A stretch of DNA of 64,000 nucleotides from Chryseobacterium antibioticum (GTDB taxonomy: Bacteria; Bacteroidota; Bacteroidia; Flavobacteriales; Weeksellaceae), in NCBI RefSeq assembly GCF_012927325.1, contig NZ_JABBGI010000025.1, positions 1 to 64,000 of the forward strand. Reading direction: 5' to 3'. The position numbers and the translations under genes were made by a program. This document shows, piece after piece, positions 61,547-64,000 of this stretch (position 1 is the first letter of the stretch; the number at the start of each line of letters is the position of its first letter). Below the pieces are notes generated by a model. It was given only the letters and a program-made list of their open reading frames with translations, was not told the origin of the DNA and searched no databases.

Positions 61547-63328
61547 GTGAAATTAGTTTTTAAAATACTGTTTATCTTCATTCTTGCTGCAGGAAATTTC
61601 TGTACAGCACAGGATTCCACACGGGTTACCCAAGCTTATAAATCGGCGGTAAGACTGAAAAAAGCAGTAGACAATAATGATAATAAAGGTGTTGCCGATT
61701 CCTATGTAGGAATTGCCAATGATTATTACAACCAGGGAAATTATGCCAAAAGTGAAGAGTTTTTGGTGAAAGCCAGAACCATTTACAAAAATCTCAACGA
61801 TAAAAAAAATCTGGAATCCGTTACCCGGAAAATTGCGCAGTCACAGGAAAAGCAGAACAAAATAACGCCTGCTATCAGCAATTACAGCATGGCGGCCGAG
61901 ATGAGCTACAATGAAAAAAGCAGAGCGGTCAATACCAATGATGCGGCAAGGCTTTCTTCCCCCAACACTGAGCAGAAAGTAGAGGCGATTCAGGATAATA
62001 TCAATATAGGTCTTAAAACAAAGGACAAAGGGGATCTGGCAGCAAGCTACAGCCAGATGGCAGATGTGAACATCCAGCAGAACGATATTCCCAGAGCGGA
62101 AGAAAACCTCAACAGTGCCTACGCCATTTCCAAAAAGGAGGCCCCTCAACAGGCTTTGGAAATCAATCAGAAGCTGACCAATTTCTATGTTGAAAACAGA
62201 AATTTTGAAAAAGCTATTGAGGCCAAAAAGAAAGTCCTGAAAGAAGATTTTGTAAAAGAAAACTCACAGGAAAAAGTCAACCAGATTCAGGAACTGGCCG
62301 ATATTTATATTAAGAAAAATGACCCGGAAGAAGCCGTGGTATTATTAAAAAATGCTTACGGAATCGCTCTCGAAAAAGGACATACGCTGGAAGCCCAGAA
62401 AAGTGTAAAAAGACTGGACAGCCTGTATAGTATAATGGGAAATACCAATGCCTCAGTTTCACTCTATCGGGATTTTCTTGGTAAACTTCCAGATATTGTG
62501 TCCAAAGACAGAAGCCTGGTAGATAATAAAATTCTGGAAGATACCGAGCAGAGAATTTCTCAGCTTGAAAAAGAAAAGGAATTGAAAGACCAGCTGATTC
62601 GTAAGAAAAATGTTTATAATTACAGCCTGATCGGAGTTTTGGTTCTGTTAACCGGGCTGGTCATCTTTATTTTCAGAATGCTGAAGAAAGTTCAGATCAA
62701 AAATAAAAAGATTGCTTTACAGTCGTTGCGACGTGAAATGAATCCGCATTTTATCTTTAACAGCTTAAACAGTGTCAATCATTTTATCGCGACGAATAAT
62801 GAACTGGAAGCCAATCAGTATTTGACAAAATTCTCAAAACTGATGCGCGGCGTCATGGAAAACTCTGCCGAAGATTTCATTCCTTTCCAACAGGAACTGG
62901 ATCTGCTTCAGAATTATCTTGCGTTGGAAAAAACACGTTTTTCGGATAAATTCGATTATGAAATTGATGTAGACGAAAGCTTGAATATGCAAAGCCTGAA
63001 AGTTCCCGGAATGCTGGTTCAGCCGTTCCTTGAAAATGCGGTATGGCATGGACTTCGTTACAGAAGTGACAAAGGATTTTTGAAACTGAGCTTTGAAAAA
63101 GAAGCCCAGCATTTGAAGATCACCATCGAAGATAGCGGAATCGGCATTGAAGAAAGCAAAAAGCAAAAGACAGAGCATCAGAAAAACAGAGAAGGCCGCG
63201 GCATGAAAAATACATTGGAAAGGATCAAATTATTGAATGACCTCTATAAAAAAGAGATCGCCTGTACCATAAAAGACAAGGAAAACAACAGTGGCGTTTT
63301 AGTGAATATTAAAATAAATCTGGCTTAA
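61547..63328 (+). CDS. LytS-type sensor histidine kinase with TPRs
   Basis: The 593-residue product has a signal peptide (VFKILFIFILAAGNFCTAQ), TPR repeats (about 40-330), a coiled coil and a membrane span (about 375-395; SLIGVLVLLTGLVIFIFRML), a His_kinase domain with the phospho-acceptor in REMNPHFIFNSLNSV, and a HATPase domain (about 490-590; MLVQPFLENAVWHGLRYRS, GRGMKNTLERIKLLNDLYK). Its partner should be a LytTR regulator, not in the window. GTG at 61547 is the start since it gives the signal peptide; upstream starts overlap operator copy 3. Confidence 0.88.
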   Translation: MKLVFKILFIFILAAGNFCTAQDSTRVTQAYKSAVRLKKAVDNNDNKGVADSYVGIANDYYNQGNYAKSEEFLVKARTIYKNLNDKKNLESVTRKIAQSQEKQNKITPAISNYSMAAEMSYNEKSRAVNTNDAARLSSPNTEQKVEAIQDNINIGLKTKDKGDLAASYSQMADVNIQQNDIPRAEENLNSAYAISKKEAPQQALEINQKLTNFYVENRNFEKAIEAKKKVLKEDFVKENSQEKVNQIQELADIYIKKNDPEEAVVLLKNAYGIALEKGHTLEAQKSVKRLDSLYSIMGNTNASVSLYRDFLGKLPDIVSKDRSLVDNKILEDTEQRISQLEKEKELKDQLIRKKNVYNYSLIGVLVLLTGLVIFIFRMLKKVQIKNKKIALQSLRREMNPHFIFNSLNSVNHFIATNNELEANQYLTKFSKLMRGVMENSAEDFIPFQQELDLLQNYLALEKTRFSDKFDYEIDVDESLNMQSLKVPGMLVQPFLENAVWHGLRYRSDKGFLKLSFEKEAQHLKITIEDSGIGIEESKKQKTEHQKNREGRGMKNTLERIKLLNDLYKKEIACTIKDKENNSGVLVNIKINLA

Positions 63329-63341
63329 AAAACAACAGATA

Positions 63342-64000
63342 ATGAAGTATTTATTTATCGGAATACTGATATTCTCATTCGCAGGGATTTTACACGGACA
63401 AGAAATCAATATAACCCGGTTTGATCATATCGTGAAAAGCTTAAAGCTTGACAAAACCAGGATCAAAGAGGAATTCTGCACCGAAAAGAAAATGCCGAAC
63501 GCGGAAGATTCATATATTGCTGTACTACCCATTCTTCAGGGCAAGGAGGAAGAAGACTTTTTTGTAGTCCGGAATTATATTGTGATCACAGATGAAAATG
63601 GAGAGATCAAAAACCAGTATTTTGATCCGGTGGAAATCACTTCAGATGCCATTATGTTGAGAAGTATAACGATAGATACGGGATTGTACAACATCAGCAG
63701 TGGAATTCGTGCTTTCGGTGTGAAAGTAAGTGTTCAAAACGGCAGTCGGCCCAATCCCTATTCTTCAGAAACCATCTCCCTTTATTATCCGTCGGAAAAC
63801 ACCCTTAAAAAAGTTTTGAATGAATTTGAATTAAGCAATTACAGCGGAGAATGGGATACCAGATGTACAGGCGAATCCGCAGATGACCATTCCGTGATCA
63901 TGATGGATAAAACAAAAACCAATAATTTCACGGATCTGAAGATTAAAACCATTTCCATCGATAGAAAAACCAAAGAAGTAAATGGAGACTGCAAAGAAAA
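63342..64000 (+). CDS. secreted protein, PA3715-like, cut by the right edge
   Basis: The first 219 codons of a gene 13 bp after the kinase stop, so co-transcribed. A signal peptide (IGILIFSFAGILHGQ) leads to ADSYIAVLPILQ-like and FFVVRNYIVITDENGEIKNQ, SDAIMLRSITIDTGLYNISS and SSETISLYYPSENTLKKVLN segments. From memory this fits the PA3715 family of unknown function. The end and any downstream response-regulator gene are outside the window. Confidence 0.6.
   Translation, partial: MKYLFIGILIFSFAGILHGQEINITRFDHIVKSLKLDKTRIKEEFCTEKKMPNAEDSYIAVLPILQGKEEEDFFVVRNYIVITDENGEIKNQYFDPVEITSDAIMLRSITIDTGLYNISSGIRAFGVKVSVQNGSRPNPYSSETISLYYPSENTLKKVLNEFELSNYSGEWDTRCTGESADDHSVIMMDKTKTNNFTDLKIKTISIDRKTKEVNGDCKE

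Overview
The window looks like chromosome of a Bacteroidota bacterium of the family Weeksellaceae/Flavobacteriaceae, most probably Chryseobacterium or a close relative. The basis is: AT-rich intergenic DNA; promoters of the Bacteroidota type (TTG, about 19 nt, TAnnTTTG) and few Shine-Dalgarno sequences; the order parA-parB-DUF5683-dapB-lepB-wbqC; a TonB-dependent receptor, VGINT-type secreted proteins, and a TPR-containing LytS kinase. The genus is inferred from gene content, not from a marker gene comparison.

Layout. 1-2.7 kb is recombination debris: a decayed serine recombinase start, a helicase-like tail, then an intact large serine recombinase with a small partner protein, ending at a tRNA operon (Arg, Pro, Ser). 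3.1-5.6 kb holds an amidase lipoprotein and aspartate ammonia-lyase. 5.7-10 kb is a surface-glycan block (two glycosyltransferases, flippase, FkbM methyltransferase). 10.5-15.3 kb is an unusual minus-strand trio: a DUF3380-type muramidase and two large proteins of unknown function that share a domain and a tail motif. 15.9-25.6 kb is housekeeping: TonB, ParA/ParB, DUF5683, DapB, signal peptidase I, WbqC, subtilase, lipocalin-like lipoprotein, OmpA. 25.7-29.2 kb is an operon resembling the mycobacterial decaprenyl-phospho-ribose/arabinose pathway with a HAD phosphatase. 29.2-31.3 kb has a lipoprotein, a cysteine desulfurase and thioredoxin.

31.4-37 kb is an eroded genomic island: four tandem identical tRNA-Asp genes, then a broken tyrosine recombinase, an IS1595-type transposase scrap, a secreted VGINT protein and a membrane TPR-LuxR regulator. 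37-47 kb has an amino-acid racemase, a TonB-dependent receptor, a LuxR regulator with a palindromic operator pair, an L,D-transpeptidase, an aspartyl protease with PDZ and an esterase. 47.9-55.9 kb has TyrRS, an ECF-like sigma factor, lipoyl synthase, an AraC/MFS pair and an FAD oxidoreductase. 56-64 kb has a Crp regulator, a C1q-like secreted protein, and a cluster (VWA, MuiA-like, SIMPL, LytS kinase, unknown secreted protein) whose three promoters share one operator.

The two most unusual signals are (1) a 28-bp operator with CTTGGTG repeats exactly 21 bp apart in front of the MuiA-like, SIMPL and LytS-kinase genes, and (2) many intergenic arrays with a 7-bp period, two of them perfect (8 x TAATCCC and 10 x GTGAATA) and abutting start codons, which may work as slippage switches.
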